NCBI GenBank assembly: GCA_016722945.1
Contig: JAEQMT010000009.1
Location: 124,001-188,000 of the forward strand
Direction of reading: 5' to 3'
DNA: 64,000 nucleotides
Source: Desulfofustis sp. PB-SRB1
Lineage (GTDB): Bacteria; Desulfobacterota; Desulfobulbia; Desulfobulbales; Desulfocapsaceae
Position numbers and translations under genes: made by a program. Shown in pieces: positions 1-8,760 of this stretch. Within the stretch, counting starts at the first letter, position 1, and each line of letters begins with the position of its first letter. The notes beneath the pieces are model-generated. The model ran no database searches, was not told the DNA's origin, and was given only the letters and a program-made list of their open reading frames with translations.

Positions 1-384
1 AATAGCGGAACCGACCGCCACATCACCGGCGATGCCGGGATAATTAACCGGTAAGGTTCCGGATTTTGGTTCACCACCGTTGAGCACTACCGTTTCACCG
101 ACAGTGAGTTCGACGCCTTCGCCCAGATCTTTAAAGCGGATTTCCGGGCCACGGGTGTCCAGTAACACCGCGGTATAGGTTCCGTGCTTAGACCGCGCCT
201 GCTTGACGTTGTCGATGAGAAGGGCGTGGCTTTCGCGGCTGCCGTGGGAGAGATTGAGGCGGGCGATATCCATACCCGCCTCGATAAGCGCCTCGATATG
301 AGTAACCGTATAAGAGCTTGGCCCCAGGGTGGCGATTATCTTGGTCTTTTTTTTGGGTGATTGGATCGTTTTTCGTCTGATCAT
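1..384 (-). CDS. pyk: pyruvate kinase, N-terminal part (cut by window edge)
   Basis: Pyruvate kinase transfers phosphate from phosphoenolpyruvate to ADP in the last step of glycolysis, in the cytoplasm. Reading leftwards from an ATG at 384, the translation opens with a basic stretch followed by KIIATLGPSS, then GMDIARLNLSHG and LLDTRGPEIR. These are the classic N-terminal A-domain blocks of the family, including the substrate-binding Arg and Asn. About 128 codons are present; the rest lies beyond position 1. The gene is divergent from pdxH, with about 200 bp between them. Family assignment is firm; nothing can be said about the C-terminal domain. Confidence 0.93.
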   Translation of the reverse strand, partial: MIRRKTIQSPKKKTKIIATLGPSSYTVTHIEALIEAGMDIARLNLSHGSRESHALLIDNVKQARSKHGTYTAVLLDTRGPEIRFKDLGEGVELTVGETVVLNGGEPKSGTLPVNYPGIAGDVAVGSAI

Positions 385-589
385 AGCGTAAAGTAGTGTG
401 GTATTGGTAGGCCTGAATAAGTAATAGTTTAGCTTTGAAATATGAGCGTCGTAATTGAGATGAGTTAGGTTTTCGTTACATGCGCCATTGACTTGCGGTG
501 CGCCGTGTTGATTCTATTTATGGAATCGTAACTTACAACTTCGATAGTAAAGATCCCCACCACTTATCAAATGCGGGAGCACGCATCAT

Positions 590-1228
590 ATGGATATCAG
601 TCAATTTCGCCGGGAGTACCTCAAGGGCGGTCTCAGCCGGAACTCGCTGGATGATGATCCGATACAACAGTTTTCCACCTGGTTCGGACAGGCCCGTGCC
701 ACCGACACGCCTGATCCCACCGCCATGGTTCTGGCCACTGTTGATGCGGCCGGACAGCCGAGCCAGCGTACCGTGCTGCTTAAATATTTTGATGAAAACG
801 GTTTTGTCTTTTTCACCAACTACGGCAGTCGTAAAGCCCATGAAATAGCAGCCAACCGGAAAGTGAGCCTGCTGTTTGTATGGCTTGAGCTGGAACGACA
901 GGTACAGATTAACGGATGTGCTGAAAAAATATCAACCGCCGAATCGGCCCGCTATTTCATGAGCAGGCCGCGCGATTCCCAGGTGGCTGCCTGGGTTTCA
1001 AGCCAGAGCCATGGTTTGAGTTCGCGCCAGATGCTGATGCAAAAATTTGCCGAAATGAAGCAGAAATTCGGCGAAGGCAAGGTCCCGCTTCCCTCATTCT
1101 GGGGCGGTTACCGGGTAGTACCGGCCGAAATCGAGTTCTGGCAGGGGCGCGAGAACCGTCTTCACGACCGGTTCCTCTATCGGCTCAGCAGCGAGGGTGG
1201 TTGGGCTATTGAGCGCCTTTCCCCGTAA
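590..1228 (+). CDS. pdxH: pyridoxamine 5'-phosphate oxidase
   Basis: PdxH is an FMN enzyme that oxidises pyridoxine or pyridoxamine 5'-phosphate to pyridoxal 5'-phosphate, the last step of vitamin B6 synthesis and salvage. The 212-residue length is normal for the family. Visible blocks are REYLKGGL near the N-terminus, [20 protein letters not shown] (FMN-binding strand), the [16 protein letters not shown] region and the C-terminal [12 protein letters not shown] segment that contacts substrate and FMN. The ATG at 590 matches the expected family start. It uses O2, which is notable in a presumed anaerobe but common in aerotolerant sulfur bacteria. Confidence 0.95.
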   Translation: MDISQFRREYLKGGLSRNSLDDDPIQQFSTWFGQARATDTPDPTAMVLATVDAAGQPSQRTVLLKYFDENGFVFFTNYGSRKAHEIAANRKVSLLFVWLELERQVQINGCAEKISTAESARYFMSRPRDSQVAAWVSSQSHGLSSRQMLMQKFAEMKQKFGEGKVPLPSFWGGYRVVPAEIEFWQGRENRLHDRFLYRLSSEGGWAIERLSP

Positions 1229-1246
1229 TACCAGTGAGCCGCCTCT

Positions 1247-2416
1247 TCATCCCTTGATGACTGCCAGCGGCCGCAGCACCTCGACCACTTCTATCAAATC
1301 TTTTTGTCTGGCGATAACTGTATCGATGTCTTTATAGGCGCCGGACGCCTCATCGAGATCGTGCTTTGTCCGTAATGCATGGATGATGCCCAGTTCATCG
1401 AGCCTGCGCTTTTCTTTGTCCAGATTCAAACTGCGCTGCGCCTGTTTACGCCCCATTCTGCGGCCCGCCCCATGCGAGCAGGAAGCGAAACTCTCGGCAT
1501 TTCCCTTACCGCGCACGATATAACTGGCCGTTCCCTGAGAGCCGGGAATAATGCCCAGCTCACCGGATTCGGCACGAGTCGCTCCTTTGCGGTGGACGAT
1601 TACCGGTGTGCCGAAATGGGTTTCCCGGGAGGCATAGTTGTGGGCAATGTTGATCGGCGCAGCAAATTCAATGTCGCCACCAAGTCGTTCCACCAGTGCC
1701 TCGGCCACCCGCAGCCGCATCACATCGCGGTTGGCGGCGGCAAAGGCGACGCAGTACTCCATCTCGGCCAAATAACGGCGTCCTTCTTCGCTGTCAAGAG
1801 GCAGGGCGGCCAATTGCCAGCTTGACGGCAGCGGTGATGTGAGCCGTTTGTTCATGGCGGCGGCCTGTTTGTTGTAATGATGTGCCACCTTGAAACCGAG
1901 GTTACGACTGCCAGAGTGGATCATGAACCAGATGGCGCCGTCACTGCCCCGCTGGATCTCGATAAAATGATTACCGCCGCCCAGCGTGCCGATCTGGGCG
2001 CGGGCCCGGTCATACTCTTCTTCCACAATCGAGAGATGGCGAGGCTCTGGCGGGACGGGCATCGTTTCGTGGGGAAGGGGTCTCTTGTGATGTTTGAAAC
2101 CCACCGGAATCGTTGCGCGGATTGAGCCCATCACGTGCTTGAGGCTGTGTCTATCGATACCGCACAGCGATGTTCTGACCGCCGCCATACCGCAGCCGAT
2201 GTCTACTCCCACCGCATTGGGGATGACCATATTTTCGGTGGCCAGCACTCCGCCGATGGGCATACCGTAGCCGAAATGGGCATCGGGCATGATCGCCACA
2301 TGATGGAAGGCAAAGGGCAGATTGGCTAGATTGCGCGCCTGTTGCAGCGCTTCTGCTTCGATGTCGTCAAGCCAGAGCTTGATGGGGATACGCTCCGAGG
2401 CGATGGTTTTAAGCAT
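1247..2416 (-). CDS. rtcB: RtcB-type RNA ligase
   Basis: RtcB joins RNA 2',3'-cyclic phosphate or 3'-phosphate ends to 5'-OH ends, using GTP and Mn2+, in RNA repair. The 389-residue protein carries the metal and guanylate ligands: DIGCG (residues 72-76), GGGNHF (147-152), HSGSRNLG (167-174), NIAHN (about 257-261) and SCSHGAGRRMGR (312-323). His315 in the last block is the expected guanylylated histidine. All signature residues are intact, so it should be active. No archease or RtcA/RtcR partner is adjacent. It converges with pdxH, with only 18 bp between the stops. Confidence 0.95.
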   Translation of the reverse strand: MLKTIASERIPIKLWLDDIEAEALQQARNLANLPFAFHHVAIMPDAHFGYGMPIGGVLATENMVIPNAVGVDIGCGMAAVRTSLCGIDRHSLKHVMGSIRATIPVGFKHHKRPLPHETMPVPPEPRHLSIVEEEYDRARAQIGTLGGGNHFIEIQRGSDGAIWFMIHSGSRNLGFKVAHHYNKQAAAMNKRLTSPLPSSWQLAALPLDSEEGRRYLAEMEYCVAFAAANRDVMRLRVAEALVERLGGDIEFAAPINIAHNYASRETHFGTPVIVHRKGATRAESGELGIIPGSQGTASYIVRGKGNAESFASCSHGAGRRMGRKQAQRSLNLDKEKRRLDELGIIHALRTKHDLDEASGAYKDIDTVIARQKDLIEVVEVLRPLAVIKG

Positions 2417-2468
2417 AGAGGGTTTACAAGAGTAAAATCAGCAGGGCGGGCAAGGCAATAATCTATCA

Positions 2469-2545
2469 TGGCGCGCCCGGAGGGATTCGAACCCCCGACA
2501 CCCAGGTTCGAAGCCTGGTGCTCTATCCAGCTGAGCTACGGGCAC
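2469..2545 (-). tRNA. tRNA-Arg (anticodon UCG), CCA encoded
   Basis: On the minus strand the sequence folds as a standard cloverleaf. The acceptor stem GTGCCCG pairs with CGGGCGC (one U-G pair), the anticodon stem is CCAGG/CCTGG around the loop CTTCGAA, and the T arm contains GGTTCGAATCC. The loop places TCG at the anticodon, so it reads CGA arginine codons. The discriminator is G and the 3' CCA is encoded. Length with CCA is 77 nt. Confidence 0.96.
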
Positions 2546-2690
2546 GCAAAATTCGAAAGGGCAGGGCGGCGAATAATTGTCGCACCGGCTCTTTGCTGTG
2601 CTATACTACTTCATGCCTAGATCGGGGTCAATATCTGGTCATCTGGGAGAGTTTCGGGAACAGCCTGGTTCATGCTTGTCAATAAGTGAT

Positions 2691-2840
2691 GGCGTCGTAA
2701 AAAGCTCAAAAATTATTGCTGCCGTCATTCCCGCCCTCGATAACAACACTCAAGGGCAGGCTGCAGCGGGAATCCAGTGATTTTTAATTATGGGTGGCGG
2801 GGCAATTCCGGTATGACGGGATATTTGTTTTTACGACGCC
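2691..2840 (+). repeat. dispersed palindromic repeat A, copy 1 (long-loop form)
   Basis: A MITE-like element bounded by a perfect 13-bp inverted repeat, GGCGTCGTAAAAA at 2691-2703 and its complement at 2828-2840. The centre holds the palindromic arms ATTCCCGC and GCGGGAAT, separated here by about 31 bp containing CCCTCGATAACAACACTCAA. Related copies lie near 24.6, 30.0, 34.3, 48.2 and 52.0 kb. No coding capacity is evident. It sits between tRNA-Arg and the AEC transporter. Confidence 0.85.
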
Positions 2841-2879
2841 TTCAACCTGTTACGGGTTGGCAAAACGAGGTTTGTGGGT

Positions 2880-3812
2880 ATGCAGGCCTTATTTGAAGTT
2901 ATCCTGCCGGTGTTTCTGGTTATCGGGTGCGGCTATGGGGCGGTCTGGCGTGGCCTGATGACGGATGAGGCAATCGATGCTCTGATGCGATTTGCCATCA
3001 ACTTCGCCATTCCCTGTTTACTCTTTTCGGCGATATCAACCCTTGATCTGAGCCAGGATTTCAACATTCCTCTGCTGGCTACCTACTACAGTGGAGCGGC
3101 GGCAGGGTTTCTCGCGGGATTATTGGGCGGCCGCTTTCTTTTTGGCCGCGGCTGGGAAGATGCCGTCGTCTTTGGCTTCTGCGGGCTTTTTTCCAATACG
3201 GTGCTGCTTGGTCTGCCGATCATGGAGCGTGCCTACGGAGCCGACTCGCTGGCGGCAAACTATGCAATCATTGCCATTCATGCGCCGTTTTGCTACGGGG
3301 TTGGTGTCACTGCCATGGAGATTATCCGCGCCGATGGCACCTCCGTTTTGCATACCGCCGGCAATGTGCTCAAGGCGATGTTTCGTAACGTGCTGGTAAT
3401 CGGGGTGGGGCTCGGCTTCATCGTCAATATCAGTTCTATCACCCAGCCAGCCGTGCTTACCGATGCCCTCGCGCTTATTACCCGGGCCGCCCTGCCGGTG
3501 GCCCTCTTCGGGCTGGGTGGGGTACTGGTGCGGTACCGGCCTGGCGGTGATGTGCGGGCCATTTGTTATGTCGCCGCCTTGTCGCTTGTTTTCCACCCCG
3601 CCGTGGTCTGGGGGGTGGGAAGTGCCACCGGGCTTGAGATAAACGATTTTCGCGCCGCTGTGGTCACCGCCGCCATGGCGCCGGGGATCAACTGCTACAT
3701 CTTCGCCAGCATGTATGGAGCGGCACAAAAGGTGGCCGCTTCCGCCGTTCTATTAGGCACTGCCGCCTCCATCCTCACCGTCTGGGGCTGGTTGGCCGCT
3801 TTAGGACCATAG
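2880..3812 (+). CDS. AEC-family (auxin efflux carrier-like) membrane transporter
   Basis: An integral membrane permease of the AEC/bile-acid-arsenite-riboflavin superfamily. Characterised bacterial relatives move organic acids such as malate or malonate, but the substrate here cannot be read from sequence. About ten hydrophobic segments are visible, with family features such as FAIPCLLFSAI in the first half, FSNTVLLGLPIM in the centre and an APGINCYIFASMY block near the C-terminus. I chose the ATG at 2880: it lies 9 nt after ACGAGG, whereas the in-frame GTG at 2874 would be too close to that site. The gene stands alone. Confidence 0.85.
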   Translation: MQALFEVILPVFLVIGCGYGAVWRGLMTDEAIDALMRFAINFAIPCLLFSAISTLDLSQDFNIPLLATYYSGAAAGFLAGLLGGRFLFGRGWEDAVVFGFCGLFSNTVLLGLPIMERAYGADSLAANYAIIAIHAPFCYGVGVTAMEIIRADGTSVLHTAGNVLKAMFRNVLVIGVGLGFIVNISSITQPAVLTDALALITRAALPVALFGLGGVLVRYRPGGDVRAICYVAALSLVFHPAVVWGVGSATGLEINDFRAAVVTAAMAPGINCYIFASMYGAAQKVAASAVLLGTAASILTVWGWLAALGP

Positions 3813-3924
3813 CAAACAGGAGGGATAGTATAAGAAGGTATCCATGCGGGCTTTTTGTTGGCTGCGTGGTACTTGTGTTATCCGGGGACAGTATACCTAT
3901 AATTTTCAAAAGCAACCGGCTGCC

Positions 3925-5172
3925 TCATATAATATTCATGTTTTTAATCTTCCACTTTACCCACAAGCGATTGAGATAGGTGATGGGTGGTCGCGCCGGT
4001 TTTATCTTTGTATTCCTGGGGCCAAACAGCAGCTCCAGGACATGATGTACCGGTCGACGTGGGGAAAGGGTCTGCACACAACCTGCGCAATAGGTTACCA
4101 GCGGCTCGTTACCGGTCTCGCCGCATCGTTTTTCCGCCCACATTTTTTGGTAGGAAGAATCGATGAAACCTACCGCACCGCCCTCGCCGCAGCAGAAGGT
4201 TTTTTCCTGCCGGTGGTTAAGTTCCCGCACGGTGCAGCCACGATTGTACAACACGGATCGTACACCCTGCTGGATGTCCGGGTGAAAACGGGTGGCACAG
4301 GGATCATGGATGGCAAGGTTTGTTAATGTGGTGGCTGGTTCGTCGCCAGTCGGGGTGGACAGGTATTCATAGATCGAGCGAACGGTCAAGGTTGATCCAT
4401 AATCGGAAAATACCTGATGGCAGCTGGGGCATGCGGTGATAAGCGTCTGTATGCGGCGGCGCCTGAAGCTGTCGAGCAGCTCATCCATTACGGCGGAAAA
4501 ATAGTCCATCCGTCCCAGGTCATGGGAGGGTTTGGCACAGCAACTCAAGATAATGCCAAGGTTCGCAACCCGCTGCCGAAGTGCCGAGATGGCGTGCAGC
4601 AGAGCATGCGGGTAGGAGCCGGCCAGCGCACAACCAGGAAAGAACACGGTGTCGCATCCCGCTGGGAGTTGAAACAGGTCAAAGAGGCGGGAGCCGCCAA
4701 GGCGTTCATAGGCGAGCAGTTGCCGATACGGGCGGATGGAAACGGCGCCTTGCTGCATGAAATAACAGCGCATGTGCCATATCAGCCGGCTGGGGTCGAG
4801 TTTTTCCGGGCACACTGCTGTACAGAGCCGGCAGAGGCTGCACCGAAATGGCGCCATGGCATCAAGTGTCCCCTTGGTGAACGCTTCGGCAAATTCAAAA
4901 GGGAGTGCATGACGCTGAAGAAACAGGCAATCGCGCCGGCAGGCGCCGCATTGCGTGCAGTTGGTGAGGATATCGTCAAGGGCGGCGGCGAGTTCTTCTT
5001 CCACGTTACCCGCCGGCTTATAGTGGTGTTTGGAAGCAGGCGGCGTTGGCTTTGTGCTGGTACCCATAACTGTCTGAATTTTGGCGGGTGATGCGCGCGT
5101 TTCGGTAATACCCGGATCATGATAAACCGGCTGTCGGTCAAGTCCCAACAGGTATCTAATTGAGTCCAACAA
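3925..5172 (-). CDS. iron-sulfur protein with two 4Fe-4S motifs and CCG domains (HdrD/GlpC-like)
   Basis: A cytoplasmic electron-transfer protein of the heterodisulfide reductase subunit D / GlpC type. It has two ferredoxin-like motifs (CTQCGACRRDC and CSLCRLCTAVCP, about residues 72-125). These are followed by cysteine-rich CCG-type segments: FFPGC, CCAKPSHD, CPSC, DPCATRFHPD, FCCGEGGAVGF and YCAGC. In HdrB/D such domains hold the noncubane cluster that reduces disulfides. The predicted start is a TTG at 5172 without a good ribosome site; an ATG 35 codons in is possible. It is divergent from the arsR/arsP pair, which raises the possibility of a thiol or arsenic redox role. No partner subunit is adjacent. 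Confidence 0.85.
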   Translation of the reverse strand: MLDSIRYLLGLDRQPVYHDPGITETRASPAKIQTVMGTSTKPTPPASKHHYKPAGNVEEELAAALDDILTNCTQCGACRRDCLFLQRHALPFEFAEAFTKGTLDAMAPFRCSLCRLCTAVCPEKLDPSRLIWHMRCYFMQQGAVSIRPYRQLLAYERLGGSRLFDLFQLPAGCDTVFFPGCALAGSYPHALLHAISALRQRVANLGIILSCCAKPSHDLGRMDYFSAVMDELLDSFRRRRIQTLITACPSCHQVFSDYGSTLTVRSIYEYLSTPTGDEPATTLTNLAIHDPCATRFHPDIQQGVRSVLYNRGCTVRELNHRQEKTFCCGEGGAVGFIDSSYQKMWAEKRCGETGNEPLVTYCAGCVQTLSPRRPVHHVLELLFGPRNTKIKPARPPITYLNRLWVKWKIKNMNII

Positions 5173-5311
5173 TTACGCAATAAATAAATATCGATGGTTA
5201 TCCAGGTAGTCGCAGGATCAAGGGGCTCCATTGAGCAGGTGACCCACTTAATGCTATTTATCCTATCCTGAAAAATGCGACGAATCATGACGGTCTTAGC
5301 CTTTTATTCCA

Positions 5312-5325
5312 TATTTCTAGAAATA
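5312..5325. promoter_or_regulatory. 14-bp perfect palindrome, candidate ArsR-type operator
   Basis: TATTTCTAGAAATA is a perfect inverted repeat ending 4 bp upstream of the -35 box of the arsR promoter, between the divergent iron-sulfur gene and arsR. The size and AT-rich dyad fit an ArsR/SmtB-type site. Assignment to this regulator is inference. Confidence 0.5.
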
Positions 5326-5328
5326 ACG

Positions 5329-5358
5329 TTGACAAGGTTTGTTTCTCGGTCGTATTAT
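5329..5358 (+). promoter_or_regulatory. sigma-70-type promoter for arsR-arsP
   Basis: TTGACA (5329-5334) and TATTAT (5353-5358) are separated by 18 bp and lie about 30 bp before the GTG start at 5388. The -35 is a perfect consensus match. The palindrome just upstream suggests repression near this site. Confidence 0.7.
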
Positions 5359-5387
5359 GCTGCCAGCAAACCTTGGAGGATTTACGA

Positions 5388-5687
5388 GTGGATATAGATA
5401 CGGCCTCAAAACGGTGTGCCGAACTGGGCAATAGTACCCGTCTGACAATTTTTCGCCTGCTGGTGCGAGCCGGACGAGCGGGGTTGCCGGTGGGAGAAAT
5501 TCAGAAAGCCCTGGACATTCCCGGTTCGACCCTGTCTCATCATATCAACAGATTGGTGCAGGTAGGGCTGGTGCATCAACGGCGTCAGAGCCGCACCCTC
5601 TACTGTGAACCGCAAATGGAGGCGATTGCCGAGCTTGCCCAATATCTTCTTTCCGAATGCTGTACCCTTAAACGAGAATTCAATTAG
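5388..5687 (+). CDS. arsR: ArsR/SmtB-family transcriptional repressor
   Basis: A 99-residue winged-helix regulator expected to repress its own operon until a metalloid or metal binds. The helix-turn-helix region is clear (LGNSTRLTIFRLL, then GEIQKALDIPGSTLSHHINR, then a wing with QRRQSRTLYC). The C-terminus has a vicinal pair, Cys91-Cys92, with Cys73 and Cys10 elsewhere. A C-terminal cysteine pair is the As(III) site in the Acidithiobacillus-type ArsR. The GTG at 5388 is preferred because GGAGGA lies 7 nt before it; a longer reading from a TTG at 5373 would bury that site. It is followed by the ArsP-like permease after 75 bp. Confidence 0.88.
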   Translation: MDIDTASKRCAELGNSTRLTIFRLLVRAGRAGLPVGEIQKALDIPGSTLSHHINRLVQVGLVHQRRQSRTLYCEPQMEAIAELAQYLLSECCTLKREFN

Positions 5688-5762
5688 CTGCGGTAAGTGG
5701 TGGCGTACTATTTCGCCAGCCTGGCAAAACATTCAGAATAGATTCAGATAGCGGAGAAAAAG

Positions 5763-6821
5763 ATGGAGATTTCAAGCTACATTCCCATGCTCAGAGAAAG
5801 CGGCCTATTTTTCGTGAGTGCCATGGTCGAATTGAGCGTGTTGTTTGTCGGCATCAGTTTTCTGGTGGGAGTGCTCAATGAATTTCTCCCCCAGGAAAAG
5901 GTGAAACGATGGCTATCCGGCCGCGGCGGTCGCGGCTATTTTATCGGCTCGCTCTTGGGTGGACTTACCCCCTTTTGCAGCTGTTCCACTATTCCGATGA
6001 TGGTGGGGCTGCTCCGGGCGCAGGCGGGCTTTGGCCCAACCATGGCCTTTTTATTTACCTCGCCGCTGGTCAATCCGGTGATTATCGGACTGTTTTTTAC
6101 CCTGCTTGGCGTTGAAGTCACCATCATCTATGCATTCATCGCCGTGTTTCTTTCCATCGGGATCAGCTTTATGCTACATAAACTCGGGTTTGCCCGCTTT
6201 ATTGATCAACAGATGATCAAGGGTTCCGGCATTTCACCCGCACCCGTGCAGCCATTGAGTTCCCTGTCCTCGGCCTCCTCGGCTAAACCAATCCCCCAGC
6301 CTGTTCACATGGCCGGACTGCAGACGGTCGGACAATGTTGTTCAGCATCGGCAACGGGTTCGGCTGCCGGTTCAAACGTAAGTATTGCACCGTTTCCGCA
6401 ATACCGACCAAACAGGTGGAAACGCATTCTAGACGACGCGGTGGGGCAGTTCAAAAAGTTGCTGCCGTTTGTTGTGCTTGGCGTTGGCATCGGCTCGATT
6501 ATTCACGGGTTTCTCCCGGCTGATCTGGTAACGAAGATTGCCGGTGCCGATAACCCTCTGGCGGTGCCGGTATCGGCGCTGGTGGGCATTCCGCTCTATC
6601 TGCGGGTATCCACCATGGTTCCCATCGCCGCTTCGCTGATGGCCAAAGGGATGAGCATGGGGGCGGTGGTGGCCCTGATTATCGGTGGAGCCGGGGCCAG
6701 CCTGCCCGAGGTTGCCATGCTGAAAGGGTTTTTCAAGACCCCGTTGCTACTCGCCTTTCTCGGTTCAGTGATGTTCATGGCGGTTTCAGCCGGGTTTCTG
6801 ATCAATATCGTGCATGGCTGA
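5763..6821 (+). CDS. ArsP/UPF0718-family permease
   Basis: A membrane permease of the DUF318 family, whose Campylobacter member ArsP exports trivalent organoarsenicals; other members are linked to copper or zinc efflux. The 352-residue protein has a hydrophobic half with the signature TPFCSCSTIPM and FTSPLVNPVI. A low-complexity Ser/Ala/Pro cytoplasmic linker follows (about residues 155-215, containing a Cys-Cys pair). The second hydrophobic half includes GIPLYLRVSTMVPIA and GAGASLPEVAML. GGAG lies just before the ATG. The ArsR-type regulator upstream, with a cysteine pair, supports a metalloid substrate. That remains inference. Confidence 0.85.
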   Translation: MEISSYIPMLRESGLFFVSAMVELSVLFVGISFLVGVLNEFLPQEKVKRWLSGRGGRGYFIGSLLGGLTPFCSCSTIPMMVGLLRAQAGFGPTMAFLFTSPLVNPVIIGLFFTLLGVEVTIIYAFIAVFLSIGISFMLHKLGFARFIDQQMIKGSGISPAPVQPLSSLSSASSAKPIPQPVHMAGLQTVGQCCSASATGSAAGSNVSIAPFPQYRPNRWKRILDDAVGQFKKLLPFVVLGVGIGSIIHGFLPADLVTKIAGADNPLAVPVSALVGIPLYLRVSTMVPIAASLMAKGMSMGAVVALIIGGAGASLPEVAMLKGFFKTPLLLAFLGSVMFMAVSAGFLINIVHG

Positions 6822-7088
6822 CGACCTTGAGGTTCAGGCAAAAACATACATTTCTGGGTAAGCTTTGAGGCTTTGTTGCTCAATTCTGCTGCTATCTATT
6901 TTCTTCAGCAGCTTCCGGGAAACCATAATAACGGTGCACTATACTAACATCTGAAGCATTGTTTTTTGGGATCTCTGTGGTTAAAACTGTCCTTGGTATT
7001 ACCTAGTTGAAGCGCCATGTAGTGTCCCTCAATCACAGGCAGGAGAGGAAAACTTTCCAATTCAGCATTTTTTCATTACCAATTTTTT

Positions 7089-7972
7089 ATGAACGCACCA
7101 ATCCTGGAGAACCAGACTGCTCTTTACTCCGAGCGCCAAATCGTCGATCTTATCAGGCGCTATGAGCCGTTTCACGCAACCCTGGATGACGGTAGTTTCA
7201 GTGTTGCAATTTCACGCTACGTCCCCATGGTCTGCACCGCCATCCATGATGGCAACCGGGTGCGCGAGATGTATAAAGATGCCCTGCTGGTTACCGACGA
7301 GGAACGGCTTTTTGAAGAAGACCCTCACACCGGTGAGATTGCCCGTAATTTTGCAATCTCATTGATTGTCCACGACTCCCGCTACACCGGTGATCTCAAT
7401 CGGACGCCTGAGGCCTGCATCTATGATGAGGCCTGGGGAAAAAAGTATGGCGGCGGCCACTGAGTGATGTTGAGCGCAATGGGCTGCTTGCCCACCACGG
7501 TTCCTATTACCGTATTGTGACTGAACTGCTTACGGCTCTGGTGAAACGGTTCGGCAACTTTGTCTTTGTCGATCTGCACTCGTACAATTATGCCCGCATC
7601 GCCGGCAGTCCGCCGCTGTTCAACATGGGCTCCCATTACATCGACACCATGCGATACGGCGAGCTCCTCGATCACCTGCTTGTAAAGATGGCCGACATAG
7701 AACTTCCGGGGATAGAAAACCGCACGGTGTGTAATGAGGTCTTTCGCGGGCGTGGCTATCAGGCCGAATTCGTCCATCTGAATTTCCCGGGAAACCTCTG
7801 TTATCCCCTTGAAATAAAAAAAGTTTTTATGGACGAGCGGGCGCTTGTCGCCAACCCTGAAGTGATGGAGCCAATGATTCGTGGACTCACCGAAACATTT
7901 GCCGAAAATGGTGCTCTTTTTAGTGAGCGTATCAACGGTATGCAGGTAAGTATAAATGATTTTTATCATTGA
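7089..7972 (+). pseudogene. N-formylglutamate amidohydrolase family, split by a -1 frame break
   Basis: The first frame (7089-7463) and a second frame entered at 7445 and ending at 7972 together give one protein of about 294 residues. That matches the N-formylglutamate amidohydrolase family, which removes the formyl group in histidine degradation or related formyl-amino-acid metabolism. Blocks include AIHDGNRVREMY in the first part and FVFVDLHSYNY plus NRTVCNEVFRGRG in the second. The break falls exactly on an A-AAA-AAG heptamer in the zero frame; slipping back one base joins EAWGKK to VWRRPLSDVERNG. This is a disrupted gene, an error in a run of six A, or a real programmed frameshift. A sirtuin gene follows after 23 bp. 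Confidence 0.75.
7439..7445 (+). other. A-AAA-AAG slippery heptamer at the frame break
   Basis: The heptamer lies in the zero frame (codons GGA AAA AAG), the phasing used for -1 slippage in dnaX. GAGG sits 7 nt upstream at 7428-7431, like the Shine-Dalgarno-type stimulator of dnaX. A short TGGC/GCCA hairpin can form a few bases downstream. The zero-frame stop is at 7461. Confidence 0.6.
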
Positions 7973-7995
7973 TGTGAGATGGTCTCCATTGTTCG

Positions 7996-8760
7996 ATGAT
8001 TGTCATTGATAGAAATTCTCCCCCTGAAGACTACCGGCAGGCGGCGCACCGATTGCGAGAGGCCGACAAGGTTCTTGCCCTTACCGGCGCTGGTATCTCG
8101 GTGCCCAGTGGGATTGCCGATTTTCGCAGCCCTGGTGGACTCTGGAGCATCTATTCGCCCGAGGAGTACGCGACCCTTTCGGTATTTCGAACCAATCCGG
8201 AGAAGGCCTGGCTGCTCTATCGGGCGTTGGGCAAAGCGCTGTGCGGAAAAATCCCCAACAAAGCTCACCATGCCCTGGCTGAGCTCGAAAAAAGCGGTCT
8301 TCTGCATGGCACCATCACCCAGAATGTAGATCACCTGCATCATCGCGCCGGCAGCACCAGAGTCTATGAAATGCATGGCGATCACCACCATCTGCACTGT
8401 CTGTGGTGCGGCAATCTCATACCGGTGGTGCCCGACCATTACGAGCAGCCCGATATCCCCCACTGTGATGTGTGCGGCAAGCCACTTAAACCACATGTCG
8501 TGCTTTTTGGTGAGGCCGTCCGCCACATGGACACCATTGAACGAGCGCTTGGCGGCTGCGACATCCTGATGATTATCGGCACTTCCGCCCAAGTCTATCC
8601 TGCTGCTTTTCTGCCTGAGCTGGTTACTGCTCGGGGTGGTAACCTGTGGTATTTCAACACGGATTCGCCGGAGCGGCATCACTGCGGCGTATTCTATTTT
8701 CATGGCGACGTGGCCAGTACCTTGCCCCGTCTGGTGGCATCTTTGCCTGCCGCACACTGA
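7996..8760 (+). CDS. Sir2-family NAD-dependent protein deacylase
   Basis: A cytoplasmic sirtuin that removes acyl groups from lysines while cleaving NAD. All catalytic signatures are intact in this 254-residue protein: GAGIS (31-35), GIADFRSPGGLW (39-50), TQNVDHLH (108-115), the catalytic His127 in EMHGD, four zinc cysteines (135, 138, 157, 160) and GTSAQVYP in the NAD fold. A His-rich stretch next to the catalytic His (HGDHHHLHC) is slightly unusual. It follows the broken formylglutamate hydrolase, and its stop overlaps the start of the next MFS gene by one base, so the two are probably co-translated. Confidence 0.92.
   Translation: MIVIDRNSPPEDYRQAAHRLREADKVLALTGAGISVPSGIADFRSPGGLWSIYSPEEYATLSVFRTNPEKAWLLYRALGKALCGKIPNKAHHALAELEKSGLLHGTITQNVDHLHHRAGSTRVYEMHGDHHHLHCLWCGNLIPVVPDHYEQPDIPHCDVCGKPLKPHVVLFGEAVRHMDTIERALGGCDILMIIGTSAQVYPAAFLPELVTARGGNLWYFNTDSPERHHCGVFYFHGDVASTLPRLVASLPAAH

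Noticed and set aside
498-848. A 116-codon plus-strand open frame overlapping pdxH
   Set aside because: It is an out-of-frame shadow of pdxH, whose start and conserved blocks are clear.
3844-4326. A 160-codon plus-strand open frame
   Set aside because: It is opposite the CCG-domain iron-sulfur gene, whose cysteine motifs are intact across the same bases.
7461-7463. TGA in the formylglutamate hydrolase as a selenocysteine codon
   Set aside because: The reading frame after this TGA does not continue the family; homology continues in the -1 frame instead.
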